From: Neocallimastix lanati (nom. inval.)
Taxonomy: Eukaryota; Neocallimastigomycota; Neocallimastigomycetes; Neocallimastigales; Neocallimastigaceae
DNA length: 64,000 bases
Direction of reading: 5' to 3'
NCBI GenBank assembly: GCA_016946835.1
Contig: JACVTC010000172.1
Coordinates: 273,415-337,414, forward strand
Below, piece by piece: positions 38,964 through 51,205 of this stretch. How positions within the stretch are numbered: position 1 is the stretch's first letter; each line of letters begins with the position of its first letter. The notes beneath the pieces are model-generated. The model worked only from the letters and a program-made list of their open reading frames with translations. It was not told where the DNA came from and did no database searches. The translations under genes were made by a program, and so were the position numbers.

Positions 38964-39365
38964 TTAAAAAATAATAAAATAAAATAAAATAAAAGATATG
39001 CATCAAATATTATTATTGAACTTTGGGAATCTACAGATTCAACAGTTGATGATAAATATTTCTTTAGAATTATTTATAATGGTAAACCCATTAAAATGGC
39101 ATGGTGTAATGAAAATTCAGAAATATATCAAAAAATAAATAAACATCAAAATTCTACACATTTAAAGGAAGATATTAATAATTATAAAAGAGAAGAAAAT
39201 TTAATTGACTATAATGATATGTCATGTAATACTTTAACTAACTTTAAAACTTATCTTGAAAATACTATTAATTTACCAGTAAATGTGGATGTAGATTATA
39301 ATAGTAAATCAACATTTACACCATCTTTAATGTATGATGTTGATCAAGAATGTAACATAGATTAA
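37068..39365 (+). CDS. Histidine acid phosphatase family protein (membrane-anchored), 5 exons
   Basis: Exons 37068-37283, 37415-37464, 37642-38028, 38156-38767 and 38996-39365 join in phase to 544 aa. Residues 7-24 (IILLTGFSILILTTFYLI) form a signal anchor, so the enzyme should face the secretory lumen or outside. The catalytic motif RHGDRSPTH (RHGxRxP) is built across the exon 2/3 junction, and the proton-donor motif HD lies in LLYSAHDSTISAILG. These place it in branch 2 of the histidine phosphatase superfamily, which hydrolyses phosphomonoesters. Family members include acid phosphatases, phytases and the xylose-2-phosphatase PXYLP1; the length and anchor resemble the last group, but the substrate cannot be told. 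The C-terminal part after the HD motif (about residues 425-544) is Asn-rich. All key residues are present. Confidence 0.88.
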
Positions 39366-40028
39366 AAAAAAAAAGAAAGAAAGAAAGAAAGAAAGAAAGA
39401 GATAGAGAGAGAAAATAGAAAAAAAAAAAAAAAAAAATTAATTAAATATATTATAATATCGTTTATTAAACTTCTGATAATATAGAATATAGAATATATT
39501 AATATATTATATCTTCAATATTAATTTTTATTTCTAATCAGCATTATCTTCATTATTATTATTATTATTAATAATATTATATTTTTTTTCTTTTATATTT
39601 AACTACAACATACATATTGAATAATAATATAATATATATATAAATTTATTATTTTAATATAATTCATTATTTGTACTTTATTAAAAAAGAATTAATAGAG
39701 TAAATTCAATATCAATAATAAAATAAAATATTGAATTTTAAATTAAAAAAAAAAATAAAAATAAAAATAAAAATAAAAATAAAAATATATTTCAAAAAAT
39801 AATTTAACAATGTATATATTATGTATTTACAAATATAAATAAATAAAAAAGATTTATAGGTATATTTTATGATAATTGAATTTTGTATAAGAAATTCTGG
39901 GAATATGTAATATATTAATTTTTTATATTAGTAAAATAATTATTCAGTCAGGATAAATAATATTTTTGAATTATTACTTGTTATTAATAACTATAATTTA
40001 TCTTTTTCGAACTTATTAATTTTTTGTT

Positions 40029-40077
<49 letters not shown>

Positions 40078-40434
40078 TATATATATTTATAATTCATATA
40101 TAGAACTTTATAAAAATATGAATAATAAATTATACAATATTTTATTAGTTATAATCAGTATTTTTTATTTCTTTATTTTTATTTTTATTTTTATTTTTTT
40201 TTTCATTAGATGACAAATCATCGTGAAACAAATACAATATAAAAAAAAACTCAAAAAAAAAAAAAGACCATCAAAAAATTGATTTTTTTATTTCACTATT
40301 TTTTTATTATTTTATTTTTGTAATAAATTTTTATATTAATATATTTTGATTTTTATTTTGAAATATCGACATAGAGGTATATATGACGTTTTGGTCCTGA
40401 CAATGAAAAAATTGCTTGAAATTGAATCTTGAAC
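39366..40434. other. Intergenic region, no gene seen
   Basis: Contains a (GAAA)n run just after the phosphatase stop (about 39373-39402) and a poly-T of over 40 bases at about 40030-40073. Otherwise A/T-rich. Confidence 0.6.
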
Positions 40435-43400
40435 TGAAAGTATGGGAATTCTTAAGTAAAATAATATTGAATTGTAACGAAATTATTCATGGAATTATTA
40501 AAAAATACTATTTTAATATGGAAAACTATTTCATCTTAAACTAAAATAATAATACGCATTATTTAAAGATTATTTATATTAATACAAAACACTTTTCCGT
40601 TAAAAGAATAAATTGGAAGATTACTTCAGGGATTCGCACATTTAGCAGTATAAATTATAATAGAACCAGGTATTATTCTGAACCCACCATTCCTATCTCT
40701 GATAGTCTTCTCTATGCTAATTCCTTCTCGATTACTTAATATTTTAATTTCTTTATTAGCTAGAATATTAATGCTTGAAACTTTGAAAAACATGACGGAC
40801 TTACTCGTTTTAATTCAATTTTAAATCCTTTTTGTATTTGCTATCAAGAAGTCGGTTATAGTTTATTCAGCTGGTAATAGTTCATTCCTGAATTCTTTTT
40901 TTAATTTCTATCCATTTCTCAATCATTATAGATTAGTATTAAGACCTACAGACATGAAAATCCCTGATATACTAGGCCTTTATATTGGTATACACAATTT
41001 CTGCCAATTCACTAATGATAATTTAGAATATGCATATATACTCTCAGTAAATATAGTTTCCTTTTTGGATGTTAGATGTTTTTTAAGAAACATTTATATC
41101 TCTGGAAAAATGAAAACATAAAGACTTTAGAGATAAAGCGAAAACTGATTTTTACTAATTGACTCAAGAATCACCAGAGTAACCTTTCTGTTATTGTTGG
41201 TTAAACAAGTCCTATTCAAAACATTGCTGAAAATAATTCGTTATTTGGTATTACTTCTAGCTATTTAGATTTATATATACCAATTCAAACGGCAATTGAT
41301 GAGGCAATTATTCGTATGAAAACAGATGATAATACCTTTAAAATGAAATATTTCATTGGTAAATTACGTAGAATTTTTTCAAATGTCAGTCCATATGCTG
41401 TTAGTTTATCATCTATTACTACCTACTATATTTCTTTAGCTTTTATGACGTCAGTTTATATTATCACTATTAATATTGTTAAAGAAAAAGAAGATAATTT
41501 AAAAGATGGTTAATTAGTTGCTGGCGTTCATCCTACTATTTTCTGGCTTTCATGGTTTATTGTTGAAGGATTTATTTCATTAATAATTTCAATTGTGATG
41601 ACTATTATTATTAATATTTTGAATGAATTGTTTTCAAATGTTAATTTTTTTGTTATATTTAGTATTATTTTCCTTTTTTCATTAAGCGCTTGTTCTTATG
41701 GTTTGGTATTTAGTACGTTTTTCAAAAGAGCTAAAACAGCTAGTGTTGTTGTTTTAATTCTCTATATCATTCCCTTTTTTATTGCTCAATATACTTCTCT
41801 CGTGAATGAAGATATTTCAAAAATATTATCTTTCATATTTTCAACAGTATTTCTTAAAGAAATTTTAAATAATTTAGAAATTTTAAAATATACTTACAAA
41901 TCAATAAATTTAATTAATATATTTAATACTGATGCTGGTAAGTATTTAATAATTCTTACTAGTAATAGTATTTTTTACTTCGTTTTGGCACTTATTCTTG
42001 ATAACTTATTTTCTAATGAAACCTCCAGATATCTATTTGTTCCAAAAAGAAGAATAAAAAACTTTCAATCCGAAAATGAAATCAGTTATCAAAAAGATAT
42101 TCAAGAAGATTTTAATGCCAGAAATAATAAAAAATGTATGGTTGAAGTAAATCATGTTCATAAAATATTCAAAAGAAACAAAAGAAATAATGATAGTAAT
42201 AGAAAAACCAAAGTTATACAAAAGAAAAATGAATTTTTAGCAGTTAACGATGTTAGCTTTAAAGTATACCAAAATGAAATATTTGCCATTTTAGGTATTT
42301 AAATTTAATAATTATAAATATCTATTATCTACTTATTTATAAATGGATTAAACTAATAATTATTTTTACAATTTTTTAAATTATAAATTGAAATTATATA
42401 TATATATATATAAATTAATTTTCAACTTTCTTATTCATAATAAATATTAATTGTAATAATTTAGGTCATAATGGTGCAGGTAAAACAACACTTATTAATA
42501 TTATGGTCGGTCTTATTAAACAACTTATGGTGATATTTATTTCGATAGAGCAAGTATTTCTAAAAGCATTAATAATATTCGTAAGGATTTCGGGGTTTGT
42601 TCTCAAACGAATATTATTTATGATGGACTTACGGTTGAAGATCATATTAATTTTTACTCTAATTTAAAGAATGTCAAAGTAGATGTTGATGAAATTTTAA
42701 AAGAACTTGATCTTCTGGATCAAAAGAAATTAAAAACTTCAAAATTAAGTGGTGGTCAAAAACGTAAGCTTTGTATTAGTATAACTACTATAGGTAATCC
42801 AAAATATATCTTTTTAGATGAACCAACAACAGGTTTAGACCCACTTTCACGTCGTAAAATTTGGGAATTATTATTGAAGAAGAAAGAAGGAAGAGTTATT
42901 TTTCTTACCACTCACTATATGGATGAAGCTGATATTTTAGCAGATCGAAAATTAATTCATAACAATGGTAAGATTCGTTGTCTTGGTACTAGTATTTACC
43001 TTAAGAATCACTTTAATATGAAATACAACTTAAATGTTGAAACTAAAGATAAAGAAAAAATAAATGTACTAGTTAAGCGTTTTATTCCCGAAGCTATTTA
43101 TTTTGAAAATGAAGAACTCAATGAGTTTGAATCATATAATAAATTCTATACATGGAGATTACCCTTAAATTCATCAGATGGTTTTGCATCACTTTTAAAT
43201 GAATTAGATAAATTATCAGGTAGTGTCATTAATAAATACGCTCTCTCTTTACCCACATTAGAAGAACTTTTCGTTCGTTTAGAAGATGATATTACTTTTA
43301 ATGAAGATACTAACAAAGATGAGAGTAACGATAAAAGATGTTTAATTCAAACAAATGAAAATAGTTTACCAAAACTAAAGACCATTTCTAAACCGAGTAA

Positions 43401-45807
43401 ATATAAAATTATTAGTACCCTTGTTAAATACAGATTAAAGATTTTCTTAAAGGATAAAGCCTTCGCTTTTTCTGCTGTTCTTCTTCCAATTATATTATTT
43501 ACACTAACCTTCTATTTCATTAATAAATTTATGTTCGATGAACGGATTGTCACTTATAAATCTAAGGAAGTAACTATTCCAAGTATGTACTTTAATACTA
43601 AAATTAATTTTGCCTCTAATTCCACTCTTCCATTAACCACTGAAAATATTATTTCGGGTGTTAGCAATAAAATTTCAGGTGTATCCAATGATCCCGTAGA
43701 GAAAATAAAATTCCCAAAATTCGAAGATAATTATTATCTTTCCTCCGTTGGTGATGAAATGGATAGTGCGACTAATACTTTTAAATTTAATGTGTTTTAT
43801 AATGAAACCATGCCACACAGTATTCCAGCTACTGTCAATGCTCTTAGTAATGCCTACTTAGCTTCTAAAAACATTAATGATCGTATTACTATAAATAATC
43901 ATCCATGGGATAATAGAAAAAATAATTTGACAAATATCGGTTTATCGTTTGTAGGATTAATGCTTTGTATGAGTGTTGTTGTCATTTTAAATAAATTTGG
44001 ACCATTAAGTGCCCGTGAAAGAATAAATCAGTTGATTCTTCAACTCCAATTAAATGGTGTGTCACGTTTTAACTATTGGATTTCAAGTTTCATTACGGAT
44101 AACGGCATTTTCTTAACTACCTGTGTTTTATTAATTTTAGCAGGAGTTGCTATTCGTTTTAAGCCTTTATTGGATTTAAAAATAGTCTTACTTATTATCG
44201 GATTTTTAATTGTTTGGAGTATTTCGACGATGCTATTCCAATACATCTTAAGTTTCATCTTTGAAAAGGAAGATACTGCCTACAGTGGTATTACTGCTAT
44301 AAATCTTATTCCTATTTTTATTGGATTCTCTGGTTTAATTTTATTTAATTTCATTAGTACTACTGGAAGTCCCTTATATGTAATTGTATCACTTGTTTTC
44401 TGTTTAGTTCTTACCGCCCTATGTCCATGTTTTGGTATTATTGCTCTATTAAATTCTCTATTTACTTTGAAATTTTACAGTATTTCACTCTCATCGGATT
44501 TAACACTAAATACCATTATGGATATAAACAATATGATAAGTCCACTCTTAATATTACTTGTAGTTCTTATCTTTATCTACTCTTTCCTTTTAATGATTTT
44601 AGATTGTAAAAAGAATCAAACCAATAAGAGTGATGTTCATGAATTACCACAAGAAACCCTTATAATCTACGAAAAAGATTTAGAAGAAGGAGATGATGAT
44701 GTTAAAAGAGAATTCGAGTTTGTCAAGGAACATCGAAATAATTTACCAATAAGTACTTATCATCTATGCAAAGAATTCAATATTCCAAAAAATAGAGTCT
44801 CTAATAAGAGCGAAAGAGATGCCATTGAGAAAAAGAATTCAAATGATTATATTTATGGTGATATTCATCGATCCGTTGTATCACCAGAAAAATTTGTTAA
44901 AACAGCAGTCATTGATGTTAACTTTGGTGTCAGAAACCATGAATGTTTTGGTCTTTTAGGTCCAAATGGTGCTGGTAAATCAACGACTTTGAATATGATT
45001 ACTGCTCCTCAAACCATGGGTAGTATTTGTTACGATGGTATTGAAGTTCACCAAGTCAAATTAGGTAAAGTTTCCATGGGTTACTGTCCACAACATGATA
45101 TTCTCTGGAAGGAATTAACTCTTCGTGAACATCTTGAATTCTTTCTCAGTATTCGAGGTTACAATTCTAAAGATGCCAAATTCTATGCTTCTCAATACAT
45201 TAATGTCGCTGGTTTAGAGGAACATCAAAATAAACGTATTGATAACTTAAGTGGAGGTACTAAACGTAAACTTTCTATTTTAATTGCTATTTGTGGTTAT
45301 CCAGAACGTATTTTATTGGATGAGCCAACCGCTGGTATGGATCCATCAACTCGTCGTTTAATTTGGGATATCATAATGCAAACTAAGAGAATGAATGACT
45401 CCGCCTTAATTCTGACTACTCATTCTATGGAAGAATCTGAACATCTCTGTGATTGTTTAGCCAAATTAGTGAATGGTCGTTTAGTTTGTATTGGCAGTCC
45501 AGAACATCTTAAAATGAAGTATGGGGAAGGCTATATTTTAGAATTACAAACAGAAGATGCTGATCAATTCCATTCACAAGTAGTTGAAGGACGTGATTTA
45601 TTCAACTCAAACTATTATGAAATAGAAAAAACTTCTAATAGACGTGTTGAGTATAAAGTTAAAATAACTAAAAGCTTTGGTTCTGTATTCGAAAAAATGG
45701 AAGAATATAAGAAAAAGGGTCTAGTGAAAGACTATACTTTTAACCAAACTTCACTTGAACAAATCTTTATTAACTTTGCAAAGAAACAAATCATTCAAAA
45801 AAATTGA
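40435..45807 (+). pseudogene. ABCA-type full ABC transporter; first half decayed, second half intact
   Basis: The second half is one clean frame (977 aa from ATG 42874): a membrane domain starting ILVKYRLKIF-like at about 43425, a large extracellular loop, several hydrophobic helices, then NBD2 with Walker A (LGPNGAGKST), Q-loop (GYCPQHDILW), signature (LSGGTKRKLS) and Walker B (RILLDEPTAGMDP). The first half shows SLYL-type ABCA membrane segments (NSLFG..SSYLDLYIPIQT, VAGVHPTIFWLSWF). An intron at 42295-42464 falls inside Walker A (ILG/HNGAGKTT); NBD1 signature LSGGQKRKLC and Walker B (IFLDEPTTGLDP) follow. Damage: an in-frame TAA at 41511-41513, earlier stops upstream of 41300, and a one-base deletion near 42516-42520 (GLIK then TTYGDIYFD in another frame). 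ABCA proteins move lipids across membranes. The 5' limit is approximate. The ATG at 42874 is internal to NBD1, so 42874-45807 is not a natural gene start. Confidence 0.85.
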
Positions 45808-46023
45808 AGCCAAAATTTTATAATGAAATAATAGATATTAAATTTAAAATAAAAACAAAAGTAAAAAATTATAATAATAATAATTATAAATTATAATAAA
45901 AAAATTTAAAAAATCATCATCGTCTTTATCATCATCACAATTTTTTTAATATTAAAATATTAAAATATTAATTCGTAATAATAATAGACAGCTATGAAAA
46001 AAAAAATTAAATTATGAAATGTA

Positions 46024-46063
<40 letters not shown>

Positions 46064-46830
46064 ATAATAATAAAAAATAAATAAATTATAATTATCTTTT
46101 ATAATTTGTATTTAATTTAATGATATTAATATATAATATTTATTAAAATTAAAATGTCACATTATCTAATACATAAAAATTAATAATATATTTTATAAAA
46201 TATTATCTATTTTTATATGTATATTGTAATAATTATTTTAAAAGGTATAAAAATAAATTATATTTTAAATTAAAAAAAAATATAAATAAAAGTAATGTAA
46301 AAATTTATTTTAAATAAAAATTATTAAAAATCTCAATTATTTAATTTGTGTTGTTTACTAATAAAATAAACAACACATAATGAAAAAATTATTAGAAAAT
46401 TATTCTATGTATTTATAGTTTCCAATGATATAGAAAGTTTTTTTTTTTTTTTTTTTTTTTTTTATTTTATTTTATTTTATTTTATTTTAATCAAGTAAGA
46501 TAAACAATATGTTATTAATCTTTCTTATTAATTAATTTAATTTAAATTATAATAACTATAAAAATAATGAGCTTATAAAAATATATCAATACAACTAAAT
46601 ATAAAAAAATAATTTTAACAAGTAATATAAAAGAAATAATTTAAAAAAAATAATATAAGAACAATAATCTAAAAAAGTTATTAAAAAAATAATTTATAAA
46701 AGTAAAATAAAAAAAAAATTATTTAATATATTAAGTTAAAAATAGTTAATTTTTGTAAAAAATATAATAGTAAAGTATAGAATTCATATACATATCATTA
46801 ATACGGACTTCGAATAGTCATCGTTTACTT
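45808..46830. other. Intergenic region, no gene seen
   Basis: A/T-rich with poly-A of over 30 at about 46025-46058, poly-T at about 46439-46463 followed by TTTTA repeats. Confidence 0.6.
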
Positions 46831-47620
46831 GGAATTCCAACAACCAAGATGAGACTCTATTTTTTTACTTTAAAATTAAGACTTCATCTTTTAAAAAAGA
46901 ATAAAGATAATCCGTTATATTTAGTTTTCACAAGTTTAAAATTGAACCGCTTTTGGGCCCGATGACTTTCGCTCATAAAGTATATCTCTAGAATAATATT
47001 ATTATATGATATAACCCCTTTGGACTTCCTTTGTACAAAGAAAAAGAAAATAATAAAAGACGAAGGATCGAAAGTCCTCATGAAGAAGAAAATAATGAAA
47101 ATGAAAAACCTTCGAATCAAAGAACAATTAATAATAAAAGAAAAAGAATTGATAATGCCAGTCGAATAATTTTAAAAGGTCTTTCAAGTCAGATAAAAGA
47201 AATGATCAATAATAGTTATTATAATTTAGTGATGTATCAATAGATTCTTTCAATTATTCAAACTAATAAAGTTTAAATGATCCATTTAAAGAGGATCAAT
47301 TCAACAGATCGATGTATCTATATCAAGGATAAGTTAATAAGAAAAAGAGTAATTGCATATAGATTAAATGCCTTTGGAATAAGTCGAATATGTTCCATTT
47401 GTCATAATGTATTTCAAAGGGACCATATTAATAAATGCGACTTTGTAACATAAAGTCTATTTAATAAAATCATAAAAGAAATGAATCTTAAAGCTTATAA
47501 GGAGAATTTGATTCTTTATAAAAATTTACCAAATACATATAATAGATTCCTCATTGAATCATAAGAAGTATGAAACATTTGTTAAATTCATAAAGGTATT
47601 ATATGACTTTTGTAATAATA
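46831..47620 (+). pseudogene. Degenerate retroelement-like remnant (possible LINE 3' end)
   Basis: Less A/T-extreme than its surroundings. One frame reads FGLPLYKEKENNKRRRIES and a highly charged stretch up to a stop at 47243. Further pieces follow: RCIYIKDKLIRKRVIAYRLN and FGISRICSICHNVFQRDHI NKC, a Cys-Cys-His-Cys pattern like the C-terminus of some non-LTR reverse transcriptases. Several stops interrupt it. No RT catalytic motif is present, so the assignment rests on the terminal zinc-like motif and is weak. Confidence 0.4.
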
Positions 47621-47637
47621 CAAATTCATAACAAATA

Positions 47638-47692
47638 AATAAAAGGGTTGTCCTTTTATTATAGTGTAATATCACATATTACACTATAATAA
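47638..47692. other. Two overlapping perfect hairpins
   Basis: AATAAAAGG/CCTTTTATT (arms 47638-47646 and 47652-47660, 5-base loop) overlaps TTATTATAGTGTAATA/TATTACACTATAATAA (arms 47656-47671 and 47677-47692, loop TCACA). The shared bases make the two mutually exclusive in full length. They sit directly 3' of the retroelement remnant. Confidence 0.8.
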
Positions 47693-47732
47693 TATATATT
47701 AAAAGCATAGAATATTCACATGATAAAATTAA

Positions 47733-48116
47733 TGATATGCGGGACTTTTATGTGCAATAATTTATAAGCAGTGGGTTTTTAAAATTATGGTAGTTTAGTA
47801 AATTTTATTAATAAAATTATAATATTCGTACAATTAAAATAATAATTCTAATTCCTAAAATTTTACAAGAGAGTTCCCTATTTCTAATATAAATAATTTA
47901 ATTTACAAGAAATAGGTAATATATTAATTATATATTCTAATATATAGAACTATATAAATTTTATATGAAATAAAGTATTATAATTATTATAATTATAATA
48001 ATATATATTGAAATAAAATAAAATAAAATAATTATTATCAAAAAGATATAAATTTAATATTTAATAATTATTATTAAATATACAAATATGTTACTACACA
48101 TATTTGTTTTATATCA
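47733..48116 (-). mobile_element. Solo LTR (copy 1) of the gag-only element family
   Basis: Begins TGATATGCGGGAC and ends TTTTATATCA (6-base inverted termini TGATAT/ATATCA). Flanked on both sides by TTAA (47729-47732 and 48117-48120), a 4-base target duplication. Internal variants (TAATTTAATTTACAAG) match copy 4 at 51206 better than copies 2 and 3. The strand is set by comparison with the complete element. Confidence 0.85.
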
Positions 48117-48143
48117 TTAATTCAAGACAAATGACATTTCTAT

Positions 48144-48536
48144 TGATATGCGGGACTTTTATGTGCAATAATTTATAAGCAGTGGGTTTTTAAAATTATG
48201 GTAGTTTAGTAAATTTTATTAATAATATTATAATATTCGTACAATTAAAATAATAATTCTAATTCCTAAAATTTTACAAGAGAGTTCCCTATTTCTAATA
48301 TAAATAATCTAATCTATTTATAAGAAATAGGTAATATATTAATTATATATTCTAATATATAGAAATACATAAATTTTATATGAATTAAAGTATTATAATT
48401 ATTATAATTATAATAATACATATTGAAATAAAATAAAATAAAATAAAATAATTATTATCAAAAAGATATAAATTTAATATTTAATAATTATTATTAAATA
48501 TACAAATATATTACTATACATATTTGTTTTATATCA
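48144..48536 (-). repeat. 3' LTR of gag-only element (copy 2)
   Basis: TGATAT...ATATCA termini; same internal variants as copy 3 (TAATCTAATCTATTTATAAG, four AAAAT units). Confidence 0.85.
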
Positions 48537-48624
48537 AAAATGCCCTTGCTAAAAATTAAACTATATATTTATTTTATAAAAGAAAATATATGGTTTAATT
48601 ACAATTAATAATAATTTAAAAATT

Positions 48625-50377
48625 TTATTTTCTTTTATATCTATAATTTCTAATTATTCGTTTTGTATCAACTCGATTGTTGTTATAACTAATAATCTCT
48701 TTTAACATAATCTCAGGTTTGGGCATCAAAATTTTATTAATATTTATTTTATCTTTATCATTATTTTGAACAAGAATAAAGGGAATTTTAATTATCTTTT
48801 TAATTTTCTTTATTTTTATTTCTTTAATACTACCAGCCTTTACCATTTTATTTTGTTCATTTATCGGAGAAATATTATTATCAATTTTTCTTTCTTTTAT
48901 ATTAACATTATTTTTAATTAAATACTCTTTTTTTGTAAATTGCTCATTTTTATTTTCATATGAAGTAATTTGAATAGTATTTATTTTTAAACATTTATTA
49001 TCGTTAATATTTAATTCCTTAATCAAACTAGAAGTTATATAATTATTAGTTTTATTGTTCACACTATTAACTTTAATAGATTCATTAACATTCATTTCTT
49101 CTTTTACAATTTTATAATTATTTCCTTTGCTATTTATATTTCTATTTATATTTTCTGAGTCCTCAAGACTATTTTTATTATTATAATTAATATTCTCCTT
49201 ACTACTAGTAGTTTTAATTTTTATTTTTACAGTACTATTAGTTTCTATATTATTATTTTGATTTTTCTTAATATTTGTATTACCTGTGAAATTATTTTTA
49301 TTTTCTTCTTTAATAATTAAAATATTATTGTTTGTTTCATATTTTCTATTATTAATATTTCCTATTTTATTATTTTTTTCTCTGAAATTATCTATTTTTA
49401 ACATGTTTAATTTGTTTTGTTCCACTTTTATTACGTCATCCATTGTATCATTTTTATTATTATTAATTTTATTATTATAATTATTACTATTTTTAATATT
49501 AATATTCATATTATTTTTGTTATTGTTATAATTCTTAGTCAAGTTCGGTATATTATTATTTAAAATGTTATTATTTATTTTATTCTTATTTATACTCTCA
49601 TTAATGTTATCAATATTATTTTTATCTTTACTGCTGCCATTTCCTGTATAATTATTGCCTTTATTACTATTATTAATTGTTGAATTATTATTTAAATTTG
49701 GTATTAAAATTTTCCTTTTTCTTAAATTGTAAAAATTATTATTACTGTTATTATAATTTTCATTGCTAATACTTAAATTATTGTTATTATCATTATTCAT
49801 ATTAAATCTTCTATAATTCCTAAAATTTCTCTGATTACTATTTCCACTCCATGTGTTAAATGTATTATCATTATAATTCCTATAATTACTATTAACAATG
49901 TATCCATTGTAGTTGTTGGAAGAACTGTTAATAGATATTCTATTATTTCCTTTATTCAATGAATTACAAAAGTTATTAATATATGTATCCCTTGGTTGTA
50001 TATTAGATGAATAATTTTTATAATTATTTAAACTTTTTTTATTTTTCCAGTGAGATTCTTGTAATATATTTTCATAATTGTTATTCCTTTGGTTTTCCCT
50101 CCAATATCTTTTTTTTTATGAGAACAACACATTCATCTAAAGTAAGAGTTCTATTTACCTCTCTTACTTTTTCCATAATTACCCTTACAATATCATTTTC
50201 AGCATCCGCAATAATGTAACTAAATTTCTTTATATCGGTAGTAATACCTTCTCTCCTAAACCAATTATTAATTCTAAATTTCCATATTTCTGCATCTCTA
50301 CTAGATCCACCAATTCTTGGAAGAGTCCCAGTATCTACTCGATTGCCAGTAGAATTACTATTCTTCATTATTAGCAA
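48625..50377 (-). CDS. Gag-like protein of the gag-only element, split by an A9 frameshift
   Basis: The N-terminal part (50377-50081, in-frame Met at 50377 or the MKN two codons later) has a retrotransposon Gag fold signature: PRIGGSSRDAEIWKFRINNW, then DAENDIVRVIMEKVREVN and TLDECVVLIKK. The frame ends after IKKKILEGKPKE, but shifting by one base in a run of nine A (about 50109-50117) gives IKKRYWRENQRNNNYENILQ and stays open through the 444-codon frame to 48625. The rest is Asn-rich with a basic C-terminus (VDTKRIIRNYRYKRK). No CCHC knuckle and no pol motif are seen. Full length would be about 584 aa. The run may be a mutation, a base-calling error or a slippage site. Confidence 0.75.
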
Positions 50378-50418
50378 TTAATTTTAAAAATAATAATACT
50401 TATTTATTAAATTTTTTG

Positions 50419-50460
<42 letters not shown>

Positions 50461-50785
50461 TATTTATTTATACAATATAATGTTTAATATATATATATAT
50501 GTTTTTTAATATAATTATAAAATATTCCGAATTCTTGTTTTTTTTTAAAACAATTTATTTAAACTATACTAAAATGAATGAAATAACATATAATGTATAA
50601 CTTTCTCTTCACCAAAGATAAAATAATTATAAATAGCCAATAAAAAAAATTAAAAATTTATATCCTAAACAGTGTATTTTAATTAATCCTGACTGAAGAG
50701 AATTTATGTAAATATATACGGATTTATAATTAATTAACAAAATTACTAAACACCACTACTTATAAATTACTTTTTACACAGCACA

Positions 50786-50803
50786 TCCCCGATATCTCCA
50801 CCA
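50786..50803 (-). promoter_or_regulatory. Primer binding site of the gag-only element
   Basis: On the minus strand, five bases after the 5' LTR end, the sequence reads TGGTGGAGATATCGGGGA. It begins with TGG (complement of CCA) and shares its first nine bases with the primer site of the Ty3 element at 55134. Confidence 0.75.
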
Positions 50804-50808
50804 ATTTT

Positions 50809-51201
50809 TGATATGCGGGACTTTTATGTGCAATAATTTATAAGCAGTGGGTTTTTAAAATTATGGTAGTTTAGTAAATTTTATTAATAATATTATAATA
50901 TTCGTACAATTAAAATAATAATTCTAATTCCTAAAATTTTACAAGAGAGTTCCCTATTTCTAATATAAATAATCTAATCTATTTATAAGAAATAGGTAAT
51001 ATATTAATTATATATTCTAATATATAGAACTATATAAATTTTATATGAAATAAAGTATTATAATTATTATAATTATAATAATACATATTGAAATAAAATA
51101 AAATAAAATAAAATAATTATTATCAAAAAGATATAAATTTAATATTTAATAATTATTATTAAATATACAAATATGTTACTACACATATTTGTTTTATATC
51201 A
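50809..51201 (-). repeat. 5' LTR of gag-only element (copy 3)
   Basis: 393 bases with the same diagnostic variants as copy 2. Confidence 0.85.
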
Positions 51202-51205
51202 CTAT

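Larger units (their letters stand above)
48144..51201 (-). mobile_element. Complete gag-only LTR retrotransposon (non-autonomous)
   Basis: Two 393-base LTRs (48144-48536 and 50809-51201) share diagnostic variants and differ at only a handful of sites. CTAT flanks both ends (48140-48143 and 51202-51205). On the minus strand the order is LTR, 5-base spacer, primer binding site, leader, gag-like ORF, LTR. No protease, reverse transcriptase or integrase is present in the about 3.06 kb. Such gag-only elements rely on enzymes from autonomous relatives. Confidence 0.85.

Noticed and set aside
41316-42302. Two separate membrane-protein genes
   Set aside because: Both are in the same frame of the ABCA first half, split by the in-frame TAA at 41511, and end at an intron donor inside Walker A.
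42874-45807. The 977-codon frame as an independent half transporter with its own start
   Set aside because: The first ATG lies inside NBD1 just after Walker B, and the frame continues upstream with conserved ABC sequence, so it is the tail of a full-length gene.
46884-47120. Minus-strand ORF of 78 codons over the retroelement remnant
   Set aside because: Phe/Ile-rich antisense reading of a Lys/Glu/Asn-rich plus-strand frame.
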